Shown: piece after piece, positions 54,390-64,000 of the stretch
How positions within the stretch are numbered: the stretch's first letter is position 1
Layout: each line of letters opens with the position of its first letter
Assembly (NCBI RefSeq): GCF_002776525.5
Contig: NC_045443.1
Location: 53,712,991-53,776,990, forward strand
Direction of reading: 5' to 3'
Source of the DNA: Piliocolobus tephrosceles
Taxonomy: Eukaryota > Chordata > Mammalia > Primates > Cercopithecidae
Length of the DNA stretch: 64,000 bases
Notes under the pieces: generated by a model
Seen by the model: the letters and a program-made list of their open reading frames with translations, nothing else
Database searches by the model: none
Told to the model about the DNA's origin: nothing
Made by a program: the position numbers and the translations under genes

Positions 54390-54550
54390 GTGAGTGTCGT
54401 GGCTTGTGCCTATAGTCTCAGCTACACTGGAGACTGAAGTGGGAGGATCTGCTTGAGCCCAGGAGGTCCAGGCTGCAGTGACCCATAATGTAACCAGGAC
54501 ACTCCAGCCTGGGTAACACAGCAAGACATTGTCTCAAAAGAAAAAAAAAA
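54390..54550 (+). repeat. Diverged free Alu arm
   Basis: One arm with an A tail, 'tgagtgtcgtggcttgtgcc'. Confidence 0.75.
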
Positions 54551-54685
54551 TGTTTAACAATCTAACAATTGCCTAAGAGGAAAGAAATTACTAGGACAAT
54601 TGAAAAAAATTTGTAAAAGGGATGTAGAAACATTCTGTCAGTTATAACATCCATGTTCTCCCTGATATTTTTCTGAGGATTGAAT

Positions 54686-54794
54686 TTATTTATTTTTGAG
54701 ACAGAGTCTCACTCTGTAACTCAGGCTGGAGTGCAGTAGTGGTATCACAGGTCACTGCAGTCTTGACTTCGGGGGTTCAATCGATCCTCCTGTA
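54686..54794 (-). repeat. Partial Alu
   Basis: 3' part only; GGAYTGAATTTA on both sides suggests an intact short insertion. Confidence 0.75.
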
Positions 54795-55023
54795 AGGACT
54801 GAATTTAAATATATGTCCTGAGTCACAAATTGCAAAAGAGAACTTTATAGACTGACTTGAGCAATTAAAAAAATTGTTAATCGATGGTGAGAAAAGTTCT
54901 ATTTTATTAAGGGGGCTTTCTAATAAGATAACAACTTAGAAGTTGTTAGTTTTGTATTAGGAAGTCAAAGGGAAAGGGTGCAGAATGGTAAAAATGTCTC
55001 TTGGGTATAGGGAATAAAAATTG

Positions 55024-55335
55024 GGCCGGGCGCGGTGGCTCACGCCTGTAATCCCAACACTTTGGGAGGCTGAGGCAGGTGGATCACCTGAGGTCAGGAG
55101 TTCAAGACCAGCGTGGCCAACAGGGCAAAACCCTATCTCTACTAAAAATGCAAAAATTAGTTGGACGTGGTGGCAGGCACCTGTAATCTCAGCTACTTGG
55201 GAGGCTGAGGCAGAGGAATTGCTTGAACCTGGGAGGCAGAGGTTGCAGTGAGCCGAGGTCATGCCATTGCATTTCAGCCTGGGCAACAAGAGCGAAATTC
55301 TGTCTCAAATAAATACATAAATAAATAAATAAATT
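55024..55335 (+). mobile_element. AluS with (AAAT)n tail
   Basis: Complete body; tail of AAATA units. Confidence 0.9.
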
Positions 55336-55387
55336 GGCCATAAACCTTAAAAGAGATATTATGACCCAGCTTAATATAAACATCACT

Positions 55388-55497
55388 AGGAGCCACTTGT
55401 AGTCCAAGCTACTTGAGAGGCTGAGGTGGGAGGATTGCTTGAGCCCAAGAGTTCAAGTCCAGCATGAGCAATGTAGGGAGACCCTGTCTTTGAAAAA
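55388..55497 (+). repeat. Diverged Alu monomer
   Basis: 'agccacttgtagtccaagc' to 'gaccctgtctttgaaaaa'. Confidence 0.72.
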
Positions 55498-55811
55498 TTT
55501 ATTTATTTATTTATTTATTTTTTTGAGATGGAGTCTTGCTCTGTTGCCCCGGCTGGATGGAATGCAGTGGCACAATCTTAGCTCATTGGAACCTCTACCT
55601 CCTGGGTTCAAGCAATTCTCCTGCCTCAGCCTCCCAAGTAGCTGGGATTACAGGCAACTGCCACCACGTCGGCTAATTTTTTGTTTTTTTTAGTAGAGAT
55701 GGGGTTTCACCATGTTGGCCAGGCTGGTCTTGAACTCCTGACCTCAGGTGGTCTGTCTGCCTCAGCCTCCCAAAGTGCTGGGATTATAGACGTGAGCCAC
55801 TGTGCCTGGCA
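55498..55811 (-). mobile_element. AluS with (TTTA)n tail
   Basis: Complete; tail to tail with the preceding monomer. Confidence 0.89.
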
Positions 55812-55842
55812 AATAAAATCATTTTTTAAAGTACTTATGTTT

Positions 55843-55938
55843 TAGGCCATGCATGGTGGCTCATGCCTGTAATCCCAACATTTTGGGAGGCCAAGGTGGG
55901 AGGATGGCTTGAGGCCAGGAGTTCAAAACCTGCCTGGG
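55843..55938 (+). repeat. Alu left monomer, interrupted
   Basis: Broken at AAAACCTGCCTGGG (55925-55938); resumes at 56856. Confidence 0.85.
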
Positions 55939-56239
55939 TGGCTGTGAGCAATGATTCATGCCTGTAATCCCAGCACTTTGGGAGGCCGAGGCAGGTAGAT
56001 CATCTGAAGTCAGGAGTTCAAGAACAGCCTGGTCAACATGGTGAAACCCCATATTTACTAAAAATACAAAAATTAGCTGGGTGTGGTGGTACATGCCTAC
56101 AGTCCCAGCTATTTGGGAGGCTGAGGCAGGAGAATCGCTTGCACCCAGGAGGCAGAGGTTGCAGTGAGCCAAGAATGCGTCACTGTACTCCAGCTGGGAT
56201 GACAGAGCGAGACTCTGTCTCAAAACAAAAACAGAAACA
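55939..56239 (+). mobile_element. AluS nested, first of three
   Basis: Begins 'tggctgtgagcaatgattc' with an altered head. Confidence 0.87.
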
Positions 56240-56546
56240 GGCTGGGTGTGGTGGCTCACGCCTGTAATTGCAGCACTTGGGGAGGCTGAGGTGGGCAGAT
56301 CACGAGGTCAGGTGCATCCTGGCTAACACGGTGAAACCCCGTCTCTACTAAAAATACAAAAAATTAGCTGGGCCTGGTGGCAGCACCTGTAGTCCCAGCT
56401 ACTCGGGAGGCTGAGGCAGGAGAATGGTGTGGAACCAGGAGGCGGAGCTTGCAGTGAGCCGAGATCGTGCCACTGCACTCCAGCCTGGGCGACAGAGCAA
56501 GACTCTGTCTCAAAACAAAACAAAAACAGGAACAAAAACAAAAACC
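56240..56546 (+). mobile_element. AluY nested, second of three
   Basis: Tail of AAACAAAAAC repeats. Confidence 0.88.
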
Positions 56547-56855
56547 TGGCCGGGCGCGGTGGCTCATGCCTGTAATCCCAGCACTTTGGGAGGCCGAGGC
56601 GGGCAGATCACCTGAAGTCAGGAGTTCGAGACCAGCCTGGCCAACATGGTGAAACCCCGTCTCTACTAAAAATACAAAAATTAGCTGGGTGCGGTGGCAG
56701 GTGCCTGTAATCCCAGCTACTCGGGAGGCTGGGGCAGGAGAATCGCTTGAATCTGGGAGGCAGAGGTTGCAGTGAGCCAAGATCACTCCACTGCACTCCA
56801 GCCTGGGCGACAAAGCGAGACTTCATCTCAAAAACAAAACAAAAAAACAAAAACA
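56547..56855 (+). mobile_element. AluS nested, third of three
   Basis: Nearly intact GGCCGGGCGCGGTGGCTCA head. Confidence 0.9.
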
Positions 56856-56905
56856 AAAACCTGCCTGGGCAACATAGCCAGATCCTGTCTCTGAAAAAAA
56901 AAAAT
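56856..56905 (+). repeat. Alu monomer, continuation of 55843-55938
   Basis: AAAACCTGCCTGGG at 56856-56869 repeats the target, then 'caacatagccagatcctg' and a tail. Confidence 0.85.
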
Positions 56906-56956
56906 TATTTGATGCCATTATTATCTTCTCAACAATGTTGAAGCATAGCCTAGTGG

Positions 56957-57265
56957 GGCCGGAGGCAGTGGCTCAGGCCTGTAATCCCACCACTTTGGGA
57001 GGCCTAGGCGGGCAGATCACCTGAGGTCAGGAGTTCGAGAGCAGCCTGGCCAACATGGTGAAACTCTGTCTTTACTAAAAATAGAAAATTAGCCAGGCAT
57101 GGTAGTGTGCGCCTGTAATCCCAGCTACTTGGGTGGCTGAGGCAGGAGAATCGCTGGAACTCAGGAGGTGGAGGATGCAGTGAGCAGAGATCATGCCATT
57201 GCACTCCAGCCTGGGCAACAAGAGTGAAACTCTGTCTCAAAAAAAATAAATAAATAAATAAAAAA
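56957..57265 (+). mobile_element. AluS
   Basis: Complete; tail AAATAAATAAAT. Confidence 0.9.
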
Positions 57266-57359
57266 CATAGCCTATTCATTTGGCTTGAAGAAAGTTTTAC
57301 AAAGAGTACTGTATTTTGTGCTGAGTAGTTTTCTCATGTCCTTTTTTTTTTTAATGTGG

Positions 57360-57511
57360 TTATTTTTGAGACAATATCTCTCTGTCGCCCAAGCCGAAGT
57401 ACAGGGGCACGATCATGGCCCATTGCAGCCTCAACCTTCTAGGCTCAAGTGATCTTCCCACTTCAGCCTCCTGAGTTGCTTGGGCTACAGCAGTGAGCCA
57501 TCATGCCTGAT
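57360..57511 (-). repeat. Diverged Alu/FLAM
   Basis: About one arm, strongly mutated. Confidence 0.75.
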
Positions 57512-57532
57512 TGCGTTTTCTCATATTCTGAG

Positions 57533-57950
57533 GTTTTTTTTTTTGTTATGGTTGTCGTTCAAACAAAATGTCTCAGATATTTATTACTGAACCAGCCTAC
57601 TAGTGCACAGCATATCAACAAAGAAAAAACATTTCCCAAGAAAACACATCCGACTGTCCAGATATTTTCAGCTTGATGTGGTTAAGATCATAGTGACCTT
57701 GATACAGCAAAAATGTGTGCCATCTCATGTGCAATTCCTTATATTCCTTAGTTCTTCTCCTCTAATGTCTCCTCTTGGAGTAGTACCTGATTTTATTTTA
57801 AGTTTTCTTCCAAATCCAATGGGGAATGGGATGATTTTGCTTTTGTTTCTTGGCCAGGAATCACTTGATTAATCTTAAAGTCTCTTGAGAAGACATGGAC
57901 AGAAACAGAGTCAACCACACTCAGTACAATGGCAGAGAAAAGACAGGGAG
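57533..57950 (-). pseudogene. RPL39 processed pseudogene
   Basis: Minus strand, an intronless copy of ribosomal protein L39 mRNA: 5' UTR (about 57950-57897), ATG at 57896-57894 followed by a recognisable N terminus, FLAKKQKQN and the 3' UTR with 'cagtaataaatat', then a poly(A) tract (plus 57533-57542). The frame is broken: a 3-base insertion early, CGA changed to TGA at about codon 12, and further stops. A 13-base duplication CTCATAYTCTGAG (57520-57532 and 57951-57963, one mismatch) shows L1-mediated insertion. Not translated. Confidence 0.92.
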
Positions 57951-58045
57951 CTCATACTCTGAGTTTTGGTTTGCACTACCAGTGTGTCTTGGGCCAGCAT
58001 CAACATGAACATCTTTACAGGAAAGAAGAGCCTTTTAAAAGCTAT

Positions 58046-58343
58046 ATGCCGGGCGCTGTGGCTCATGCCTGTAATCCCAGCACTTTGGGAGACCAAGGTG
58101 GGCGGATCACAAGGTCAGGAGTTTGAGACCAGCCTGGCCAATATGGTAAAACCCTGTCTGTACTAAAAATAGAAAAATTAGCCGGGCGTGGTGGCATGCG
58201 CCTGTAGTCCCAGCTACTCGGGAGGCGGAGGCAGGAGAACCGCTTGAACCTGGGAGGTGGAGGTTGCAGTGAACCAAGATTGCACCACTGCACTCCAACC
58301 TGGGCAACAGGGTGAGAGTCCGTCTCAAAAAAAAAAAAAAAAG
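58046..58343 (+). mobile_element. AluS
   Basis: Complete, pure A tail. Confidence 0.9.
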
Positions 58344-58380
58344 CTAATAAGGTATTTACCTGTAAAAATGACATGCATTG

Positions 58381-58678
58381 GCCGGGCGCGGTGGCTCAAG
58401 CCTGTAATCCCAGCACTTTGGGAGGCCGAGATGGGCGTTTCACAAGGTCAGGAGATCGAGACCATCCTGGCTAACACGGTGAAACCCCGTCTCTACTAAA
58501 AATACAAAAAACTAGCCGGGCGAGGTGGCGGGCGCCTGTAGTCCCAGCTACTTCGGAGGCTGAGGCAGGAGAATGGTGTAAACCCAGGAGGTGGAGCTTG
58601 CAGTGAGCTGAGATCCGGCCACTGCACTCCAGCCCGGGCGACCGAGCGAGACTCTGTCTCAAAAAAAAAAAAAAAAAA
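58381..58678 (+). mobile_element. AluY
   Basis: AATGACATGCATTG flanks both sides (about 58367 and 58678). Confidence 0.94.
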
Positions 58679-58710
58679 ATGACATGCATTGAAGTATTTT
58701 TAAAATGGTG

Positions 58711-58842
58711 GCCGGGCGCAGTGGCTGATACCTGTAATCCCAGCCTTTGGAGGCTAAGGTGGGCAGATCACAAGGTTAGGAGATCGAGATCATCCTGGCT
58801 AACACGGTGAAACCTTGTCTCTACTAAAAATACAAGATATTA
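58711..58842 (+). mobile_element. Alu left arm, interrupted
   Basis: Host Alu; resumes at about 59137. Confidence 0.87.
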
Positions 58843-59136
58843 TGCCAGGTGCGGTGGCTCACACCTGTAATCCCAGCACTTTGGGAGGCTGAGGTGGGCA
58901 GATCGCAAGGTCAGGAGATCGAGACCATCCTGGCTAACACAGTGAAACCCCGTCTCTACTAAAAATACAAAAAAAAAAATATTAGCTGGGCGTAGTGGTG
59001 GGCGCCTGTAGTCCCAGCTACTCGGGAGACTGAGGCAGGAGAATGGTGTGAGGCCGGGAGGTAGAGCTTGCAATGAGCCGAGATCACGCCACTGCACTCC
59101 AGCCTGGGCAACAGAACAAGACTCCGTCTCAAAAAA
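58843..59136 (+). mobile_element. AluY nested in Alu
   Basis: Inserted at the host linker 'acaagatatta'. Confidence 0.88.
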
Positions 59137-59318
59137 CAACAAAAGAAATTAGCTGGGCGTGGTGGCCCGCACCTGTAGTCCCAGCTACTGGGGAGGCTGA
59201 GGCAGGAGAATCACCTGAACCCAGAAGGCGGAGGTGGCATTGAGCTGAGATCGCACCACTGCACTCTAGCCTGGGCGACAGAGCAAGACTTCATCTCAAA
59301 AATAAATAAAATATATAA
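59137..59318 (+). mobile_element. Alu right arm, continuation of 58711-58842
   Basis: 'aattagctgggcgtggtggcc' to AT-rich tail. Confidence 0.87.
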
Positions 59319-59342
59319 AAAACAAAAATATAAATTGTCTTC

Positions 59343-59477
59343 TGCTGGTCACGGTGGCTCATGCCTGTAAACCCGTTACTTTGGGAGGCTGAGGTGGGTG
59401 GATCACTTGAGGTCAGGAGTTCAAAACAGTCTGGCCAACATGGCAAAACCCGTCTTTCCTAAAAATACAAAAATTAG
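59343..59477 (+). mobile_element. Alu left arm, interrupted
   Basis: Host Alu; resumes at about 59784. Confidence 0.86.
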
Positions 59478-59783
59478 GCCAGGTGCGGTGGCTCATGCCT
59501 ATAATCCCAGCACTTTGGGAGGCCGAGGCAGGTGGATCATGAGGTCAGGAGTTCAAGACCAGCCTGGGGAAGATGGTGAAAACTCGTCTCTACTAAAAAT
59601 GCAAAAATTAGCTGGGCACGGTGGCAGGTGCCTGGAATCCCAGCTACTCAGGAGGCTGAGACAGGAGAATTGCTTGGACCCAGGCAGCAGAGGTTGCAGT
59701 GAGCCAAGATTGCGCCATTGCACTCCAGCCTGGGCGATAGAGGAGTAAAACTCCATCTCAAAAAAAAAAAAAAAAAAAAAAAA
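59478..59783 (+). mobile_element. AluS nested in Alu
   Basis: Inserted after 'acaaaaatta' of the host. Confidence 0.88.
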
Positions 59784-59947
59784 CAAATTAGCTGGGCATG
59801 GTGATACACGCCTGTAGTTCCAGCTACTTGGGAGGCTAAGGCAGGAGAATTGCTTGAACCCGGAGGTGTAGGTTGCAGTGAGTTGAGATTGTGCCATGGT
59901 ACTCTCAGCCTGGGCCACAGAGCAGGACTTTGTCTCCAAAAAAAAAA
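59784..59947 (+). mobile_element. Alu right arm, continuation of 59343-59477
   Basis: 'attagctgggcatggtgat' to A tail. Confidence 0.86.
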
Positions 59948-59954
59948 GAGTTCT

Positions 59955-60190
59955 TCTACCCCCACGTCCCCAACCTCCAGGCTGTGGCAATCCCAGGCTG
60001 TGGACAGATACCGGTCAATGGCCTATTAGGAAAGGAGCCACACAGCAAGAGAAGAGCACTGTGTGAGCCAGCATTACTGCCTGAGCTCTCCCTCTTATCA
60101 GATCAGTGATGGCATTAGATTCTCATAGGAGTGCAAACCCTGTTGTGAACTGCACATTCGAGGGATCTAGGTTGCACTTGTCTTATGAGA
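59955..60190 (-). mobile_element. MER1-type hAT-Charlie transposon, first part
   Basis: 'cccaacctccaggctgtgg...gataccggtcaatggcctatt...gcattagattctcatagg...cgagggatctaggttgc' follows the MER1 order. Interrupted by two Alus, resumes at 60793. Orientation assigned from memory of the consensus. Confidence 0.75.
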
Positions 60191-60192
60191 AT

Positions 60193-60353
60193 CTTTTTTT
60201 TTTTTTTGATACAGGATCTCTGTCACCCCGGGTGGAGTGCAGTGGCGTGATCTTCGCTCACAGCAACTTCCACCTCCCAGGTTCAAGCGATTCTCCTGCC
60301 TCAGCCTCCTGAGTAGCTGGGATTACAGGTGCTTGCCACCGCAGCTGGCTATT
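60193..60353 (-). mobile_element. Alu right arm, interrupted
   Basis: Inserted in the MER1 element; CTTAYGAGAATCT on both outer flanks. Resumes at 60650. Confidence 0.86.
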
Positions 60354-60649
60354 TATTTATTTATTTTGAGACGGAGTTTCGGTCTGTCGCCCAGGCTGGA
60401 GTGCAGTGGTGTGATCTCGGCTCACTGCAAGCTCCGCCTCCCGGGTTCACGCCATTCTCCTTCCTCAGCCTCCCAAGTAGCTGGGACTACAGGTGCCTGC
60501 CACCATGCCCTTCTAATTTTTGTATTTTTAGTAGAGACGGGGTTTCACCGTGTTAGCCAGGATGGTCTCGATCTCATGACTTTATGATCCACCTGCCTCA
60601 GCCTCCCAAAGTGCTGGGATTACAGGCATGAGCCACCGTGCCCTGCCGT
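60354..60649 (-). mobile_element. AluY nested in Alu
   Basis: TTTA tail, complete body to 'ccaccgtgccctgcc'. Confidence 0.88.
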
Positions 60650-60792
60650 GCCCGGCTAATTTTTGTATTTTTAGTGGAGACAGGGTTTTGTGATGTTGGC
60701 CAGGCTGGTGTGGAACTCCTAACCTCAGGAGATCCACCAGCCTCAGCCTTCCAAAGTGCTAGGATGACAGGAGTGAGCCACTGTGCCTGGCC
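60650..60792 (-). mobile_element. Alu left arm, continuation of 60193-60353
   Basis: 'gtgcccggctaatttttg' to 'ccactgtgcctggcc'. Confidence 0.86.
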
Positions 60793-60916
60793 ACTTACGA
60801 GAATCTAATGCTTGATGGAACAGTTTCATTTCAAAACTATTCCCTCACCATGGAAAAACTTGTCTTGCACAAAACCCATTTCTGGTGCCAAAAACATTGA
60901 GGACCACTGTTCTACC
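60793..60916 (-). mobile_element. MER1-type hAT-Charlie transposon, second part
   Basis: 'gagaatctaatgcttgatgg...ctggtgccaaaaacattgagg' with the terminal 'accactgt' end. Confidence 0.75.
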
Positions 60917-60965
60917 CCAAACATCACCTTATATTATGTTTATATTATAGAAAATAAGACCCCTG

Positions 60966-61273
60966 GCCGGGCGCGGTGGCTCAAGCCTGTAATCCCAGCA
61001 CTTTGGGAGGCCGAGATGGGCGGATCACGAGGTCAGGAGATCGAGACCATCCTGGCTAACCTAACCTGGTGAAACCCCGTCTCTACTAAAAAATACAAAA
61101 AACTAGCCAGGCGAGGTGGCGGGCGCCCATAGTCCCAGCTACTCGGGAGGCTGAGGCAGGAGAATGGCGTAAACCCGGGAGGTGGAGCTTGCAGTGAGCT
61201 GAGATCCAGCCACTGCACTCCAGCCTGGGCGACAGAGCAAGACTCCGTCTCAAAAAAAAAAAAAGAAAAGAAA
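60966..61273 (+). mobile_element. AluY
   Basis: Perfect 17-base duplication AGAAAATAAGACCCCTG at 60949-60965 and 61274-61290; carries a small local duplication 'ctaacctaacc'. Confidence 0.95.
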
Positions 61274-61294
61274 AGAAAATAAGACCCCTGAGTG

Positions 61295-61447
61295 GGCAGG
61301 GCAGGGTGGCTCATTCCTGTAATCCCAGTACTTGGGGGGCCAAGACGGGAGGATTGCTTGAATCCAGGAGTTTGAGACCAACCTGGACAACACAGGGAGA
61401 GCCCATCACTACAAAAATAAAAAATTAGCCAGATGTGGTATATGGTG
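61295..61447 (+). repeat. Partial Alu, rearranged
   Basis: Left arm to the linker, then joined to a 36-base piece of opposite-strand Alu (61449-61484). Confidence 0.75.
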
Positions 61448-61524
61448 ATGCTGGGATTACAGGCATGAGTTACTGTGCATGGCCTAGTGGACACATTTCT
61501 TGAGTGAGAGCACTGCTGTCATAC

Positions 61525-61600
61525 TTTTCTCACTATTCTCAGTCCCTGGCACATAGTAGTTGCTCAAAAATGTTTGTTAAATATATTAATAATTTAGCTG
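61525..61600 (+). mobile_element. Possible L2/MIR end fragment
   Basis: 'ccctggcacatagtagttgctcaaaaatg' matches the shared SINE/LINE 3' motif. Confidence 0.5.
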
Positions 61601-62107
61601 TAATGGAGAAAAACTATGGACAAACCAGTCACGGTAGTTTAGGCAAGAGATTAGACCCAGAACTAAAGCAGTGGCAGTAGGAATGGACAGATAAAGCTAA
61701 CCCAGAATTTTGATGTATTTCTAACCTTGAAGACCAGTTAGAAAAGGAGTCAGAGAAGGAGGTTTCTAGTTTGGGAAACTGGGTGAAATTCGACACCATT
61801 AGCTGAGACTGAAAGGGACAGATGGAGGAGTAGAAATATGATTGAATATTATTTATATTTAGTAGTTGAGGAAAGGGATTTTTTTGTGGCTTGTTTAGGA
61901 ATGGGATATTTTATCATGTTCGATGGGTGAGAAAAGAAGCCAGTGGAAAGAGAGGAGGGGTTGATGAAGACAGGATAACAGGGAGAACAGGTCTGGTATG
62001 AGGCAGGAGAGGATAAAAGCCAAAGGAAAGAGAGAAGGCAAAGGAAGAGGGAAGGAGATGAAAGTAAGTCTAAGGGAAGAGCTTTTAAACTTGATTCTGG
62101 TGCTTGC
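61601..62107. other. Unique intergenic sequence
   Basis: A purine-rich patch at about 61920-62070 (aggag, gaaag units); otherwise nothing. Confidence 0.45.
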
Positions 62108-62217
62108 ACTCTCTCTCTCTAGCTCTGTGTGTATCTGTGTGTATACAAACAAAGAATATACATACACACACACACATATATATGTGTATATATATATATG
62201 TATACATACACACATTT
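62108..62217 (+). repeat. Compound CT/TG/CA/TA microsatellite
   Basis: (CT)6, TGTGTGTA, (AC)n at 62163-62175, then (AT)n and TATA/CACA runs. Confidence 0.92.
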
Positions 62218-62503
62218 TGTTTTGAGACACAGCCTCCGTTGCTCAGCCTGGAGTGTAGTGATGTGATTGTGGCTCACTGCAGCCTTGACCTCCCCAGGCT
62301 CAGGTGATCCTCCCACCTCAGTCTCCCAATAGCTGATACTACAGGTGTGCACTACCACTCCCAGCTAATTTAAAAAAGTATTTTGTAGAGATGGGGTTTT
62401 GCCATGTTGCTCGGGCTAGTCTCAAACTCCTAGGTTCAAGTGATCCATCCATCTTGGCCTCCCAAAGTGCTGGGATTACAGGCTTGAGCCACCATGCCTG
62501 CCC
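62218..62503 (-). mobile_element. AluJ
   Basis: Diverged, tail replaced by the microsatellite. Confidence 0.85.
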
Positions 62504-62583
62504 GCTCAATATATATTTGTTGAATGAATGAATTAGGTGCCAGATCTGTGACAGAAATATTTTTTACAGCAGAGGACCTCAGA

Positions 62584-62717
62584 TCACTTAAGCTTTCTGT
62601 CTGCAGGTTTGTTAGGTACTACAACATGGAAATTAAGATCTAACTCCCATGTAGTATCTAACTTGTGAAATCTTGTTGTGCTTCCATCTCTATAGACGTG
62701 TCCTTCTTCTGGAGGTT
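62584..62717 (-). other. Unassigned open segment
   Basis: An in-frame minus-strand stretch ending PNKPADRKLK and a stop, not Alu. It could be the end of an old retrocopy, but I cannot name a parent; it may be chance. Confidence 0.25.
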
Positions 62718-62800
62718 GCAGGGAGCTGAGATCATGACACTGCACTTCAGCCTGGGCAATAGATCCAAACCTTGTCTCAATTAAAACAACAATAATCATA
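62712..62800 (+). repeat. Alu 3'-end fragment
   Basis: 'gaggttgcagggagctgag' to an AAAACAAC tail. Confidence 0.75.
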
Positions 62801-62854
62801 AATTAAAAAAAAGAATGTCCCCTTTCAAGCACAGGATGATCTTTTCTGCATGTG

Positions 62855-63080
62855 TTCCCAGCTCAATGCAACCTCTGCCTATCACATTCAAGTGATTCTT
62901 CTGCTCAGCCTGGGATTATAGGCATGTGCCACCACGCCCGGCTAATTTTTTGTATTTTTAGTAGAGACGGGGTTTTGCCATGTTGGTGAGGCTAGTCTCA
63001 AACTCCTGACCTCAGGTGATCCGCCCACGTCAGCCTCCCAAAATGCTGGGATTACAGTGTGAGCCACAGTGCCTGGCCAT
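62855..63080 (-). mobile_element. Alu lacking 3' end
   Basis: From 'cagctcaatgcaacctctg' to 'cacagtgcctggcc'. Confidence 0.84.
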
Positions 63081-63401
63081 CTGTGTGTGTTCTTAATGTC
63101 ATTGTCTCCGGCCTTTTCCAGGAGTATGAATTTGCAGTTTATTCCCTTAATCTTTCCATTTTTGTCTACAAATGTGCTTAGGTGTTCCATTCTAAAAAGC
63201 AAGACAAAACAGATCTTTCCTCAGGCCTCCTTTTTATGCTGTGGTCTGTTAAACTTTTTCCACATTTCTAAGATTACTCCACGAACTATTCTCACTAAAG
63301 GTACTTCTTTGCTATTCATTCATTGGTTCACACTCCCCCAAGCTACTAAAATGGATACACTGCAAGCCACTCAATTGTCAAATTCAAATGTCCTTTTTTT
63401 C
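63081..63401. other. Unique intergenic sequence
   Basis: Nothing recognised. Confidence 0.4.
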
Positions 63402-63551
63402 AGGCCGAGCACAGTGGCCCATGCCTATAATCCTGTTATTTTGGGTGGGCAGATTGCCTGAGCCCAGGAGTTCACGATCAGCCTGGGCAACGTGGTGAAA
63501 ACCTGTCTCTACCAAAAAAAAAAAAAAAAAAAAAACCCCAAATTAGCCATG
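63402..63551 (+). mobile_element. Alu left arm, interrupted
   Basis: Left arm and long A linker, broken after 'aaattagccatgt'. Confidence 0.85.
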
Positions 63552-63850
63552 TGGCCTGGCACAGTGGCTCACGCTTGTAATCTCAGCACTTTGGGAGGCC
63601 AAGGTGGGCAGATCACCTAAGGTCAGGAGTTTGAGACCAGCCTGACCAACATGGTGTATGTCTCTACTAAAAATACAAAAATTATCTGGGTGTGGTGGCG
63701 GGCCCCTGTAGTCCCAGCTACTCAGAAGGCTGAGACAGGAGAATTGCTTGAACCTGGGAGGCAGAGGTTGTAGTGAGCCGAGATCATGTCACTGCACTCC
63801 AGCACTCCAGCCTGGGCAACACAGTGAGACTCTGTTTCAAAAAAAAAAAA
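63552..63850 (+). mobile_element. AluS nested in Alu
   Basis: Complete; contains a doubled 'cactccag'. Confidence 0.88.
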
Positions 63851-64000
63851 ATTAGCTGGGTGTGGTGGCTTGTGTCTGTAATCCCAGCTACTTGGGAGGC
63901 TGAGGATCAGAGACTCGCTTGAAACTGGGAGGTGGAGATTGCAGTGAGCTGAGATCACATCACTGCACTCCAGCCTGGGCAACACAGTGAGACTCCATTT
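63851..64000 (+). mobile_element. Alu right arm, continuation of 63402-63551
   Basis: Runs to the window end. Confidence 0.85.

Noticed and set aside
61895..62230. Minus-strand 111-codon frame beginning in the microsatellite
   Set aside because: Ile/Tyr/Val/His repeats come from CA/TA repeats; no protein character.

Overview
This is a mammalian, clearly primate, nuclear window. More than a hundred Alu elements are packed into 64 kb. The youngest AluY copies share a consensus ('GGCTCAAGCCTGTAATC' near the head, 'GAGATCCGGCCACTGC' in the right arm) that I associate with the Old World monkey AluYR-type expansion, so a macaque- or baboon-like genome is the best guess. The gene order BAZ2A - ATP5F1B - PTGES3, all on the minus strand, matches human 12q13.3 and its syntenic regions.

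Layout. 1-1350: the 5' end of a gene I read as BAZ2A, with one 5' exon ending in ATGG plus its GC-rich upstream region. 1350-2215: unique spacer. 2215-12000: ATP5F1B, the complete mitochondrial F1-ATP synthase beta subunit gene. Ten exons splice to exactly 530 codons including the stop, and two intronic box C/D snoRNA genes (SNORD59A, SNORD59B) lie in introns 2 and 4. 12000-12200: its promoter, with six CCAAT boxes in the same orientation. 12200-23155: repeat-dominated intergenic DNA with a 400-N assembly gap whose two edges are reverse complements of each other. 23155-49060: PTGES3 (p23 Hsp90 co-chaperone), eight exons splicing to 160 codons plus stop, with a start codon split by a 13-kb first intron and a CpG-island promoter at about 48.7-49.45 kb. 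49.5-64 kb: intergenic DNA, mostly nested Alus, with an RPL39 processed pseudogene, an interrupted hAT-type transposon and a CA/TA microsatellite.

Function. The three genes are housekeeping genes: chromatin/rDNA silencing (BAZ2A), oxidative phosphorylation (ATP5F1B, with snoRNAs for 18S rRNA 2'-O-methylation processed from its introns) and protein folding (PTGES3). I see no operon-like logic and no new multi-gene system. The unusual material lies in the assembly-gap palindrome, a guide-region change in SNORD59B, an unlabelled 7SL RNA pseudogene split by an AluY in PTGES3 intron 4, the RPL39 retrocopy, and several reconstructable nested insertions with repeated target-site duplications.

Limits: exon boundaries come from reading frame, splice dinucleotides and remembered protein families. 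Repeat subfamily names are by eye and repeat edges are good to about 5-15 bases.
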